From contig CANQUX010000013.1 of NCBI GenBank assembly GCA_947627155.1, positions 1-45,620 on the forward strand: a stretch of DNA of 45,620 nt, given 5' to 3'. The notes beneath the pieces were generated by a model. It saw only the letters and a program-made list of their open reading frames with translations. It was not told the origin of the DNA and ran no database searches. A program made the translations under genes and the position numbers. Of this stretch, positions 35,586 through 43,088 are shown one piece after another. This DNA is from an uncultured Alphaproteobacteria bacterium (lineage in GTDB: Bacteria; Pseudomonadota; Alphaproteobacteria; CAAHEQ01; UBA3637). Each line of letters starts with the position of its first letter. Position 1 is the first letter of the stretch.

Positions 35586-36350
35586 ATGAAACCTAAATTC
35601 AAACAAAAACAATCATTTTCCAAAAACACAAATACATCTGTTCTTTTATACGGGCGTCACCCCGTAACGGCGGCTCTTTATAATCCGAATCGAAAAATTA
35701 AAGAACTTTATTTAACCAAAGAAGCGGCCGGAGAAATAAAAGTGCCGTCCGATATAACCGTACATGTGTGTCCCAAAGAGCAATTAGATTCGCTTGTCGG
35801 CAAAGAAGCCGTGCATCAGGGGTTTGTTGCCAAATGTGCACCGCTGAAAAATAAAACAATTGAAGAAGTGATTGAACAAACGCGTTCTCAAAAAGAAACG
35901 CTTGTCGTGATTTTGGATCAGGTCAGCGATCCGCATAACATTGGTGCGATTTTGCGCTCTGCCGGCGCCTTTCAAGCCGCAGCCGTTATTGTGCCGGAAG
36001 CCGGTGCGCCCGATGAAACGGGTGTTTTGGCAAAATCCTCCAGCGGTGTTTTAGAGCTGGTTCCCTATGTGCGCGTTGCCAATTTGGCGCGCGCGATGGA
36101 AGCGTTAAAGAAAAACGGTTTTTGGTGCATCGGTTTTGACGGAAATGCCCCGCATTCCGTTTATGAGACGAAACTGCCTTCAAAATGCGCGCTTGTGTTG
36201 GGGTCGGAGGGATTCGGCCTGCGTCGATTAACGGCTCAAAACTGTGATGATACGGTGAAATTGCCGATGAATCCGCAAGTGGAAAGTTTAAATGTGTCCA
36301 ACGCCTGCGCCATTGCACTTTATGAATGGAATCGCCAACATCACACTTAA
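35586..36350 (+). CDS. rlmB: 23S rRNA 2'-O-ribose methyltransferase (TrmH/SpoU family, RlmB-like)
   Basis: 254 residues from the ATG at 35586 (AAGGA ribosome site). The open frame to 35517 overlaps the promoter and is rejected. An N-terminal substrate-binding domain (LLYGRHPVTAALYNPNRKIKELYLT) is followed by the SPOUT knot with motif 1 VILDQVSDPHNIGAILRSAGAF (near 112-133), motif 2 LVLGSEGFGLR and motif 3 LPMNPQVESLNVSNACAIALYEW. RlmB methylates G2251 in E. coli, but the exact target within the SpoU family is not certain from sequence. It converges with the LpoA-like gene 10 bases away. Confidence 0.92.
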   Translation: MKPKFKQKQSFSKNTNTSVLLYGRHPVTAALYNPNRKIKELYLTKEAAGEIKVPSDITVHVCPKEQLDSLVGKEAVHQGFVAKCAPLKNKTIEEVIEQTRSQKETLVVILDQVSDPHNIGAILRSAGAFQAAAVIVPEAGAPDETGVLAKSSSGVLELVPYVRVANLARAMEALKKNGFWCIGFDGNAPHSVYETKLPSKCALVLGSEGFGLRRLTAQNCDDTVKLPMNPQVESLNVSNACAIALYEWNRQHHT

Positions 36351-36360
36351 AAGCAAGGCG

Positions 36361-37539
36361 TTAAAAATCGGTTTTTGCCGGTTCAACCGATTGAATATAT
36401 CCCATTGAGCGAATTTGAAACATTTCCAAAAGACGATCGTTCGTGCCGTCGTGATTTAAGCGGAATCGGCCGTTAATACCTTGATAGCCCACCGGATCGG
36501 TTAACGTGTTTTCATTTAAAGCCCCTTTGCCGGACAGGAAAGATACCAACGAAAAGGCATCATATCCGAAAGCGGCAATCGGCATGGCATTTTTATCGAA
36601 AGCCTCTTTATATTTTGATTTAAACACCGTCATACGCGTTTGCGGCACATCGGCAAAATAAGCACCGACAAGTTGCGTATTTTTGGTATGCCGCAGGGTA
36701 GCCAAGCCGTAATAGGGCACAATTTGAGGCGTCACATCATAATAATATAAAATGGAAACCAATTGTTCCAATTTAATACCTTGTTCAAAAACAAATAAGG
36801 CATCAAACGATAAGCGTTCCGCCGACGGGTTGCGAATCAGCTCTTTTTCGCGCGCGGTCAGATTTTTCCGACGCGGATCAATTAACGGCGGTGCTATTTT
36901 TTCCACCGGTGTGGTTAAATCATTTGAGGTCGGTGCGTAAAATGAGCGATGAACAATTTCCATACCCGGACAACTTTGCACGGCCGTTTCAAATGATTGC
37001 ACCACAATATCGCCCGTTTTGTCTTGAGGGCCGATTAAGGCAAACCGCCGTTGGCCTTGTGCGCAGGCATAGTCAACAATGCGTTGAATTTGTTGCGGAA
37101 TCAATAAGGCAACGGAATAAACGCCGTTACCCAGCACCGATGTATCCGACGTAAAGGATAAAACCGGCTTATCGGGTTGTTGCGCACTCACGGATTGCAC
37201 TTCGCCGGCAAAAACGGGGCCGACGAACACATCGGGCGATTCGGCTGAGGCTTTTTGATAAGCTTCAACGGCGCCTTGCGGTGTACCTTTCGTATCAAAG
37301 AACAAAACTTCCGTCGATTCGCTCGGGCGTTCCAATCCTGCCATCAGTGCCGCATTCTGGAAATTTTCGCCGACGGCGGCATTCGGGCCGCTTAACGGCA
37401 ACAAGAAGGCGGTTTTGGTTTTTTCGCCTGCTTGTCCGGCGGAAATCGAAACATCTCTTTCGGAAGCCGGTATTTTAATTTGTTCGGCACAACCCGCCAT
37501 CAATGCCAGTAAAAAAATGCATAAAATTTGTTTTTTCAT
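36361..37539 (-). CDS. LpoA/LppC-like penicillin-binding protein activator lipoprotein
   Basis: 392 residues from the ATG at 37539 (AAGGAT ribosome site; the frame extends to 37557). The signal MKKQILCIFLLALMAGC has lipobox LMAGC, so it is probably anchored in the outer membrane. The rest is a type I periplasmic-binding fold (AFLLPLSGPNAAVGENFQNAALMAGLE, LSFTSDTSVLGNGVYSVAL, FALIGPQDKTGDIVVQSF, IAAFGYDAFSLVSFLSG), as in the C-terminal domain of LpoA/YraM. The N-terminal TPR domain of E. coli LpoA is absent, which is usual in alphaproteobacteria. It is divergent from rsmI, the same neighbourhood as in enterobacteria. Confidence 0.85.
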   Translation of the reverse strand: MKKQILCIFLLALMAGCAEQIKIPASERDVSISAGQAGEKTKTAFLLPLSGPNAAVGENFQNAALMAGLERPSESTEVLFFDTKGTPQGAVEAYQKASAESPDVFVGPVFAGEVQSVSAQQPDKPVLSFTSDTSVLGNGVYSVALLIPQQIQRIVDYACAQGQRRFALIGPQDKTGDIVVQSFETAVQSCPGMEIVHRSFYAPTSNDLTTPVEKIAPPLIDPRRKNLTAREKELIRNPSAERLSFDALFVFEQGIKLEQLVSILYYYDVTPQIVPYYGLATLRHTKNTQLVGAYFADVPQTRMTVFKSKYKEAFDKNAMPIAAFGYDAFSLVSFLSGKGALNENTLTDPVGYQGINGRFRLNHDGTNDRLLEMFQIRSMGYIQSVEPAKTDF

Positions 37540-37571
37540 TGTTTTTATCCTTTTCATCTCTCTTTTTTCCT

Positions 37572-37600
37572 GATATACTGGATTTTAATTTCATTTTCAA
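37572..37600 (-). promoter_or_regulatory. Promoter of the LpoA-like gene
   Basis: Minus-strand TTGAAA (37595-37600), a 17-base spacer and TATATC (37572-37577), 33 bases before the chosen ATG at 37539. Confidence 0.6.
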
Positions 37601-37629
37601 GTTGATTTTCTTAAAAACGGAGTTTTTTT

Positions 37630-38448
37630 ATGTTATATCTTGTTTCAACACCGATCGGGAATTTAGGCGATTTATCGCCGCGTGCCAAACAAGTTCTTGA
37701 ATCTGTTGATTTAGTTGCTTGTGAAGATACGCGGACGAGTCAACAGCTTTTTTCGCTTTTGGGATTAAACGTAAAAGCCGTTACCCCCTATCATGAGCAT
37801 AACGGTGCCGTTGCCCGACCGAAATTGATTGAAAAATTAAAGTACGGCGTTACAATTGCCCTAATCAGTGACGCGGGAACGCCGCTTATTTCCGATCCGG
37901 GATATAAACTGGTGCGCGCCTGTCAGCAAAACAATATTCCCGTCACAACCGTGCCGGGGGCGAATGCCGTGTTATCGGCATTGCAGCTGTCGGGCTTGCC
38001 GAGTGATGCGTTTCTATTTGCCGGTTTTTTACCGCCCAAGCAAGCGGCACGGCGCCAAACATTATTGAAATATAAATCCGTGCCCGCCACGCTTCTTTTT
38101 TATGAAACGGCGAATCGGTTAATCGAGTCGCTTGCGGATATGGCAGCCGTTTTCGGCAATCGGGAAACGGCGGTTGTGCGCGAAATAACCAAAAAGTTTG
38201 AAGAGGTGAAGCGCGATACAATTCAAAATTTGCTGTTGTTTTATCAAGAGCAGGGAGCGCCGAAAGGCGAGCTTGTTGTGGTGGTCGATCGGGTCGATGA
38301 GGCAACGGACAACGCTGTTGATTTGGAAAAACTCATTAAAGAAAGTTTAAAAACACATTCCGTTCGCGATACGGTGGAAATTGTAACGGGCATGACATCT
38401 GTTCCCAAAAAAGAAGTGTATAAAAAAGTGTTGGAGTTATCCGAATGA
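37630..38448 (+). CDS. rsmI: 16S rRNA 2'-O-methyltransferase RsmI
   Basis: 272 residues. RsmI methylates the 2'-OH of C1402 in 16S rRNA. The tetrapyrrole-methylase fold is clear: LYLVSTPIGNLGDLSPRA (residues 2-19), CEDTRTSQQLF, ALISDAGTPLISDPGYKLV (near 77-95), VPGANAVLSALQLSGLP, FYETANRL and REITKKFEEV. The GAGTT sequence before the ATG is a modest ribosome site. Its stop overlaps the yraN start by 4 bases (ATGA), so the two are translationally coupled. Confidence 0.96.
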   Translation: MLYLVSTPIGNLGDLSPRAKQVLESVDLVACEDTRTSQQLFSLLGLNVKAVTPYHEHNGAVARPKLIEKLKYGVTIALISDAGTPLISDPGYKLVRACQQNNIPVTTVPGANAVLSALQLSGLPSDAFLFAGFLPPKQAARRQTLLKYKSVPATLLFYETANRLIESLADMAAVFGNRETAVVREITKKFEEVKRDTIQNLLLFYQEQGAPKGELVVVVDRVDEATDNAVDLEKLIKESLKTHSVRDTVEIVTGMTSVPKKEVYKKVLELSE

Positions 38449-38813
38449 AAAAAACAAATTATCAAGCCGGTCATTTTGCCGAAACGCTGGCGCTTTGGTA
38501 TTTGCGTTTGAAGGGCTATCGATTCGTTGCCAAAAATTTTGTTGTGAAGCGCGGCACGGGCGCCGGTGAAATTGATTTGATTATGACAAAAGGCAAAACA
38601 ATTGTTTTTATTGAAGTGAAAAAAAGACACACCTACGGCGCGGCGGCCGAAGCCATTACCATTGAAAATCAAATGCGGGTTGTTAAATCATCGGCGGTTT
38701 TTCTGCAACGAAATCCGCGGTTTTCAAAATATGAAATGCGCTATGATGCCGTTTTATTCAGCGCGCATCACTTTTTACCGCGTCACATTCAAAATGCATG
38801 GAGAGTTTTATAA
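38445..38813 (+). CDS. yraN: YraN family endonuclease-like protein (UPF0102)
   Basis: 122 residues. The family has a Holliday-resolvase-like nuclease fold of unproven function. Expected blocks: HFAETLALWYLRLKGYRFVAKNF (residues 8-30), the catalytic-type GEIDLIM, and VFIEVKKR (E-x-K). It overlaps rsmI at its start, and its TAA overlaps the ATG of the BON lipoprotein gene (TAATG). The order rsmI, yraN, BON protein matches the enterobacterial rsmI/yraN/dolP region. Confidence 0.93.
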   Translation: MKKTNYQAGHFAETLALWYLRLKGYRFVAKNFVVKRGTGAGEIDLIMTKGKTIVFIEVKKRHTYGAAAEAITIENQMRVVKSSAVFLQRNPRFSKYEMRYDAVLFSAHHFLPRHIQNAWRVL

Positions 38814-39406
38814 TGAGGGGTCAATCGCTCAAAATTTTTCTTTTGGTAACGGTTTGTTTGTGTTTAAACGGCTGTCAATATCTCGGAACAATTTTTTCCG
38901 CAACGCATAAAGTGGCATCGGTGGTGATGGACGATCGCTCCATTTCCGATGATTATAACGATACCAAGCTTAATTTGGCGATTCGCCATAATTTAACGCA
39001 ACAAAAATTAAGTTATGCCGTTGATATTGAACTCACCGTATTTGAAGGAGCTGTTTTGTTAAACGGCGCATTGCCTGCCGAAAATTATATTGATGATGTT
39101 TTAAAAACCGTTTGGCAAACAGAGGGGGTTAAAAAAGTTTATAACTATATTCGATTGGCGGAGCCGCCGTCGGTTGACGTGGTGAATGAAGATGCGGCCA
39201 TGTCGGCCAAAATTCGGTATCAGTTGTCCGTTACGCGGGGGATATCATCGGTTAATTATAAAATCACCATGGAAAACGGCGTGATTTATTTAATGGGCAT
39301 TGCACAAAACCGGGAGGAGCTCGATTCGGTGATTGCCGTTATTAAAAATACGGTGAACATTAAAGATATTATTATTTTAACGCGTTTTATCGAAGATAAA
39401 AAATGA
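38813..39406 (+). CDS. BON-domain lipoprotein (DolP-like)
   Basis: 197 residues from the ATG at 38813. The frame to 38798 is rejected because GGAGAG lies just before 38813. The signal MRGQSLKIFLLVTVCLCLNGC gives a lipidated Cys21. Two BON domains follow (about 47-110 and 120-190), each with the V-x-L-x-G-A or Y-L-M-G-I-A core strand (GAVLLNGALPA, GVIYLMGIAQNREELDSVI). DolP binds anionic lipids and supports outer-membrane integrity and the BAM complex. The yraN neighbourhood supports this assignment. Confidence 0.88.
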   Translation: MRGQSLKIFLLVTVCLCLNGCQYLGTIFSATHKVASVVMDDRSISDDYNDTKLNLAIRHNLTQQKLSYAVDIELTVFEGAVLLNGALPAENYIDDVLKTVWQTEGVKKVYNYIRLAEPPSVDVVNEDAAMSAKIRYQLSVTRGISSVNYKITMENGVIYLMGIAQNREELDSVIAVIKNTVNIKDIIILTRFIEDKK

Positions 39407-39999
39407 GTTTGTTTTTTGTGAGTTGTTTTTTGATTTTACTTTCCGTTTTTGTGGGGGGTATGGGGCTTATCGGTATTTATTATTGCCTTGCTTCCGGCTT
39501 TTTTGTCAATCCGCCGCCGGTGCCGTCCGATAAAAAGGTAAGAACCGTCGTTTTAAAAGAAATTGAAACAACGCTTTCCCGCTCATCAAACAAAATTATT
39601 ATGGATTTAGGCAGCGGATGGGGCAGTTTTTTAATTCCGCTGGCAAAGCAGTTTCCGGCTCATTCGTTTATCGGCATTGAAAAAGCGTTTCTGCCTTATT
39701 TTTATGCCAAAATCAAGGGCAGACGTTTTAAAAATTTACGATTTGAACGCCAAAATTTCTTTTTATCCGATATTTCAAAAGCCGATATTGTTATTTTATA
39801 TTTAATTGCGCATATTATGCCGCGCGTTACACAAAAATGCGTGTCGGAAATGAAAAACGGTGCCGTGATTTATTCAAATCATTTTCCGTTAACGACCATT
39901 CAACCGGTACGTATATGCTCGTGCGGGCATTCTTTTGACAGATATTATGTTTATAAAATCAATCATCATCAAAAAGCATTATTGATAAAAAATGAATAA
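39403..39999 (+). CDS. Membrane-anchored class I SAM-dependent methyltransferase-like protein
   Basis: 198 residues. One N-terminal membrane helix (LFFVSCFLILLSVFVGGMGLIGIYYCLASG) is followed by a Rossmann SAM-binding domain with motif I IIMDLGSGWGSFL (near 64-76) and FIGIEKAFLPYF after it. The substrate is unknown. Its ATG overlaps the stop of the BON lipoprotein gene by 4 bases, so it belongs to the same rsmI-yraN-BON operon and may act on a membrane lipid or quinone-like compound, which is only inference. Confidence 0.75.
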   Translation: MSLFFVSCFLILLSVFVGGMGLIGIYYCLASGFFVNPPPVPSDKKVRTVVLKEIETTLSRSSNKIIMDLGSGWGSFLIPLAKQFPAHSFIGIEKAFLPYFYAKIKGRRFKNLRFERQNFFLSDISKADIVILYLIAHIMPRVTQKCVSEMKNGAVIYSNHFPLTTIQPVRICSCGHSFDRYYVYKINHHQKALLIKNE

Positions 40000-40014
40000 A
40001 AAGTTAAAAAATCC

Positions 40015-40043
40015 TTGTTTTATATAAAAAATTGGTGTATAAT
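40015..40043 (+). promoter_or_regulatory. Promoter of the Trp/Gly repeat protein gene
   Basis: TTGTTT (40015-40020), a 17-base spacer and a perfect TATAAT (40038-40043), then a GGAGG ribosome site before the ATG at 40099. Confidence 0.75.
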
Positions 40044-40098
40044 ACTTTTATGAGCAGCAAAATAAGCAGTTCAAATTATTTAAAAAACGGAGGCAAAA

Positions 40099-41133
40099 AT
40101 GGCAGAAGAAAAAAAATCTTGGTTTGCTCAAGCTTGGGACGGGGTATGCAATTCCGCCCTTGGGCGTACGATCGGGATAGCCGATAAAGATAATGACAAA
40201 CCCGGTTTGTGGGGTATGTTTAAAGAAACAATCGGCTTAAGCAGTTCCGACGAAACCAAGGGAACAAGCGCTGCGGCACAAACCGAAACAAAGGGCTTAT
40301 GGGGTTGGATGAAAAACTCCCTGCTCGGGCGTACTTTCGGGCTGGCCGATGAAGGCAATGACAAACCCGGTTTGTGGGGTATGTTTAAAGAAACAATCGG
40401 ATTAAGCAGTTCTGAAAATAACGGTCAACAAACAGGCGGCGTTTGGGGTTGGATGAAAAACTCCCTGCTCGGACGTACTTTCGGGTTGGCCGATGAAGGC
40501 AATAACGAACCCGGTTTGTGGGGTATGTTCAAAAACTCCATGCTCGGGCGCACTTTCGGGTTGCAAGATGAAGGCAATAATGAACCCGGTTTATGGGGTT
40601 GGATGAAAAACTCCATGCTGGGGCGCGCTTTGGGATTAGCCGATAAAAAAGAAGCTTCGGCCAATACAGCGACGGCGCAACAAACACAAGCACAAACAGC
40701 GTCGAACGGGGCTGTTAATGATGATGTGATTGTGGAAACACCATCACAATACAAGGTAGTATCGCAAGAAAAATCGAATGCACCGGTACATAAAGTATCG
40801 ACTGCAACAAAGACGGCATCGAAAGCAGCAACGGTGAAGGCAGCAGCGGAAGTAACAGCAGCACCGCGTCCGCCTGTTACTCCGTCCTACACGGTGCCTT
40901 CGGGCTTTGAATATGAAAAATTTAATTCTCAAACAATTGATTTTGGCTCGTCATCATACACTTTGGGCGGGAATAACTTGTCGTCGAAAGATGTTTCTAA
41001 CGGTTTAGGTTTGCTTACCGCAGCCAGAAACAATGGTCTTACCTTAAATCCCGATGGTTCTTATAATGTGGAAAATGAACAAACGAAAACATCCGGACCT
41101 ATTCAAATAACGCTTACGGGGCGGGAGATGTAG
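40099..41133 (+). CDS. Unidentified protein with five Trp-Gly-rich repeats
   Basis: 344 residues, no family recognised. Residues about 1-185 contain five imperfect repeats around the core N-S-x-L-G-R-T-x-G-L-A-D-E-G-N-x-x-P-G-L-W-G. The first two also share the tail MFKETIGLSSS. The LWGWMKNSLLG part would form an amphipathic helix, perhaps for membrane binding. A Thr/Ala/Gln-rich linker (about 190-265) and a distinct C-terminal domain follow (about 268-344; FEYEKFNSQTIDFGSSSYTLGG to LTLTGREM-like end). There is no signal peptide or transmembrane helix. Strong promoter, ribosome site and terminator indicate a monocistronic, well-expressed gene. Confidence 0.8.
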   Translation: MAEEKKSWFAQAWDGVCNSALGRTIGIADKDNDKPGLWGMFKETIGLSSSDETKGTSAAAQTETKGLWGWMKNSLLGRTFGLADEGNDKPGLWGMFKETIGLSSSENNGQQTGGVWGWMKNSLLGRTFGLADEGNNEPGLWGMFKNSMLGRTFGLQDEGNNEPGLWGWMKNSMLGRALGLADKKEASANTATAQQTQAQTASNGAVNDDVIVETPSQYKVVSQEKSNAPVHKVSTATKTASKAATVKAAAEVTAAPRPPVTPSYTVPSGFEYEKFNSQTIDFGSSSYTLGGNNLSSKDVSNGLGLLTAARNNGLTLNPDGSYNVENEQTKTSGPIQITLTGREM

Positions 41134-41170
41134 AACAAAGTTATTATAAACGCAAGCAACGCATAAAAAG

Positions 41171-41199
41171 GCCGTCTGTTAAAGCAGGCGGCTTTTTTT
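41171..41199 (+). terminator. Terminator of the Trp/Gly repeat protein gene
   Basis: GCCGTCTG (41171-41178) pairs with CAGGCGGC (41185-41192, one G-T), followed by seven T. Confidence 0.88.
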
Positions 41200-41552
41200 G
41201 TGCTCTTCACGAATTCTTCGAGTAAATATAACGGTTAACAGGCGGCTGAGCGCAGCACACTTTATCGTTTTTGTCAATCAGCTTTACAACACGCCTCTTT
41301 TTGATGAGTGTTTTTTTTGCTCGAAACGTCGCCTTGTTATATTTTCCTTTTTGATGCTCAAAAACGGCGTGTTTTCATCTGATAAGTTAAGTTATCGAAA
41401 GTTTATTGTTGATTTTGTTCAGTGAACCGTTCAAGTCCGTACGCCCCTAAAAATGTTTTTATACGTTGAAAAACGCTCTTTTTTTCGCCCGGCAAAACAC
41501 CACAAAATGCTCATAAAAACGCCCTTTTTTCGCTCGGTAAAGCACTCCCGGT
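41200..41552. other. Gene-free stretch with degenerate repeats
   Basis: No supported gene lies here. Two direct copies of about 31 bp with the pattern AAAAACGCYCTTTTTTTCGC followed by Y-C-G-G-Y-A-A-A are at 41469-41500 and 41515-41545. A third partial copy forms the downstream terminator. Similar GCG/T-rich words are scattered from 41300. It looks like decayed or duplicated terminator-like DNA. Confidence 0.5.
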
Positions 41553-41582
41553 TAAAAAAAACGCCCTTCTTTCGAAAGGCGC
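41553..41582 (-). terminator. Terminator of the 259-residue barrel protein gene
   Basis: The minus-strand stem CGCCTTTC/GAAGGGCG (complement of 41562-41569 and 41574-41581, one G-T) has loop GAAA and is followed by an eight-T run. Confidence 0.75.
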
Positions 41583-41609
41583 TTTTTCAAGCTTTTTTCC
41601 AATCGGAAA

Positions 41610-42389
41610 TTAGAAAGCTGTACGCAGTCTTAAACCGATGGATTTGCCATATACATCTTGTGATTCTATGGCTTTTCCATCGAGTATGTAAGAACCGAAT
41701 GCGCTGACAGCAACATTGTTTGTTAAGAAGTAAGAAACTTCTAAATCATAAGAATAAGCTGCAACTTTATCTGTTCTGTTATAGTCGGCACGAAGACCCG
41801 TATCAACGGCAACATCGGCCCGCGGGCAATAAGCATAAACACCGACTTTGCCTTCATATTTTACATGATGATCGCCTTCTTCGCTTTGGAACAACGGACG
41901 TTCAACCGCGCCGGCCAAATACGGTGTGTAAATACCGATTGTGTGACCCAATTTAACACCGGCGTCAACATATTTGTAAGCGCCGTGATTGTCATGAGAG
42001 TTGCTCTCATCTTGACCGTAAGCGGCAGAAACTTGCAATTTGGTCGGGCCGGTTAAGATATTCCATGTGGCTCCTAAATCCCAGTCAATGTTTTTATCGT
42101 CTTTGTCTGTTCCATCATAGGAATCTTTTGTTTTTTGCCAGACATTACCGACGGAAGCATCTAAAGAAACAGTGTCCGTTAAACCGTATGATAAACTTTC
42201 CGTTAAAGTATTATCATACTCTTTTGAACGATAAAAATCGTTTTTAGCGGTTGCTGTTCCGAATTCATATGTTGTTGTTGAAGCAACTGTGCCTTTGGAC
42301 GGTCCGTAGAACGGGTTTGTCAATTCCAAAGCATAAGCCGATGTTGTCAAAGACAAAGCGCCGGCAACTAATAAAGCTTGTTTTAACAT
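41610..42389 (-). CDS. Outer-membrane beta-barrel protein, not related to the 3795/6356 pair
   Basis: 259 residues. Signal peptide MLKQALLVAGALSLTTSAYA. The mature part is made of alternating beta strands with short turns (STTTYEFGTATA, ESLSYGLTDTVSLDASVGNVW, DWDLGATWNIL, LEVSYFLTNNVAVSAFGSYIL) and ends Arg-Thr-Ala-Phe, an outer-membrane insertion signal. It resembles general 10-12 strand porin-like barrels. The substrate is unknown. Its 5' untranslated region has two short hairpins (42414-42427 and 42432-42447). AAGGAG precedes the ATG. Confidence 0.85.
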   Translation of the reverse strand: MLKQALLVAGALSLTTSAYALELTNPFYGPSKGTVASTTTYEFGTATAKNDFYRSKEYDNTLTESLSYGLTDTVSLDASVGNVWQKTKDSYDGTDKDDKNIDWDLGATWNILTGPTKLQVSAAYGQDESNSHDNHGAYKYVDAGVKLGHTIGIYTPYLAGAVERPLFQSEEGDHHVKYEGKVGVYAYCPRADVAVDTGLRADYNRTDKVAAYSYDLEVSYFLTNNVAVSAFGSYILDGKAIESQDVYGKSIGLRLRTAF

Positions 42390-42454
42390 TTATCATTTCT
42401 CCTTGTTAAATTTGATTGTTTCCAATCATCCAGCAGAATATCCTGCTATGTCAT

Positions 42455-42483
42455 ACATTAGCTTATATGCAAAAAGAATGCAA
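42455..42483 (-). promoter_or_regulatory. Promoter of the 259-residue barrel protein gene
   Basis: Minus-strand TTGCAT (42478-42483), a 17-base spacer and TAATGT (42455-42460). The predicted leader of about 60 bases carries the two hairpins noted for the gene. Confidence 0.6.
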
Positions 42484-42747
42484 GAAAAAAATGTGTTTTT
42501 TGAAATTATTTTTTTGTGCTTTGTTTTTCCGTTTTTTAAATATTTTTATATTTTTTATTGTTTTTCAATATGTTAAGAATATTTTTCGATTCGTTTTTCA
42601 GATAAAAACTTTAAAAATTAAGGAAAAATTTTTATCAATTGCACCGGTTTTGACACAAAAAGTTACCAAATGGTTTACAAAGCTCTTTTCAAACGGGATA
42701 AAAAAAACTATATATTTCAAGACTCTGCAAAAAAGATAAAAAAGCTG
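42484..42747. other. AT-rich spacer without a supported gene
   Basis: A 107-codon frame exists at 42416-42739 plus, but its composition is Phe/Lys/Ile homopolymer-like and it has no ribosome site. I see no RNA gene or repeat here. Confidence 0.4.
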
Positions 42748-42777
42748 TTGACTTCTTTTATCGTTTGGGGGTATCAA
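42748..42777 (+). promoter_or_regulatory. Promoter of the NrdD-tail-like gene
   Basis: TTGACT (42748-42753), an 18-base spacer and TATCAA (42772-42777), then AAGGAG (42832-42837) before the ATG at 42846. Confidence 0.55.
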
Positions 42778-42845
42778 TAAAAACAGGAAAGGTAAGTTTG
42801 TCCTTTTCGCGAAACAGTCAAAAAAATAGTATAAGGAGTAAAACA

Positions 42846-43043
42846 ATGGCACTGTCGGATAACGAAATTTTAAAACAAAACGAACAAGATCGTCAGCCGG
42901 TAGAATGTTGGACTCGGGTAATGGGATATTTCCGTCCGTACAGCCAATTTAACAAAGGCAAAAAATCGGAATTCAATGAACGCAAATGGTTTATTGAAGA
43001 AAATTGCTGCTGCACGCCGCATAAAATTGAGCATGCCGCTTAA
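42846..43043 (+). CDS. 65-residue protein resembling the C-terminal tail of class III ribonucleotide reductase
   Basis: The block TRVMGYFRPYSQFNKGKKSEFNERKWF (residues 24-50) matches the conserved G-Y-x-R-P-x-x-x-x-N-x-G-K-x-x-E-x-x-x-R-x-x-F segment near the C-terminus of anaerobic ribonucleoside-triphosphate reductase NrdD. It is followed by a Cys-Cys-Cys cluster (ENCCCTPHKIEH), which could bind metal. It stands alone with its own promoter, ribosome site and terminator, with no reductase catalytic domain beside it. It is probably a genuine small protein; its role (detached tail, spare activator-binding domain or independent protein) is unknown. Confidence 0.75.
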   Translation: MALSDNEILKQNEQDRQPVECWTRVMGYFRPYSQFNKGKKSEFNERKWFIEENCCCTPHKIEHAA

Positions 43044-43067
43044 AAAAATCGATTTTGTTTGGTTAAA

Positions 43068-43088
43068 GCCCCCGTTTCGGGGGTTTTA
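43068..43088. terminator. Bidirectional terminator
   Basis: CCCCCG (43069-43074) pairs with CGGGGG (43078-43083), with T or A runs on both sides. It lies between the convergent NrdD-tail-like and GT32 genes and slightly overlaps the end of the latter. Confidence 0.85.

Noticed and set aside
42416-42739. 107-codon plus-strand reading frame
   Set aside because: Extreme Phe/Lys/Ile bias from AT-rich DNA, no ribosome site, and it overlaps the barrel gene's promoter and leader.
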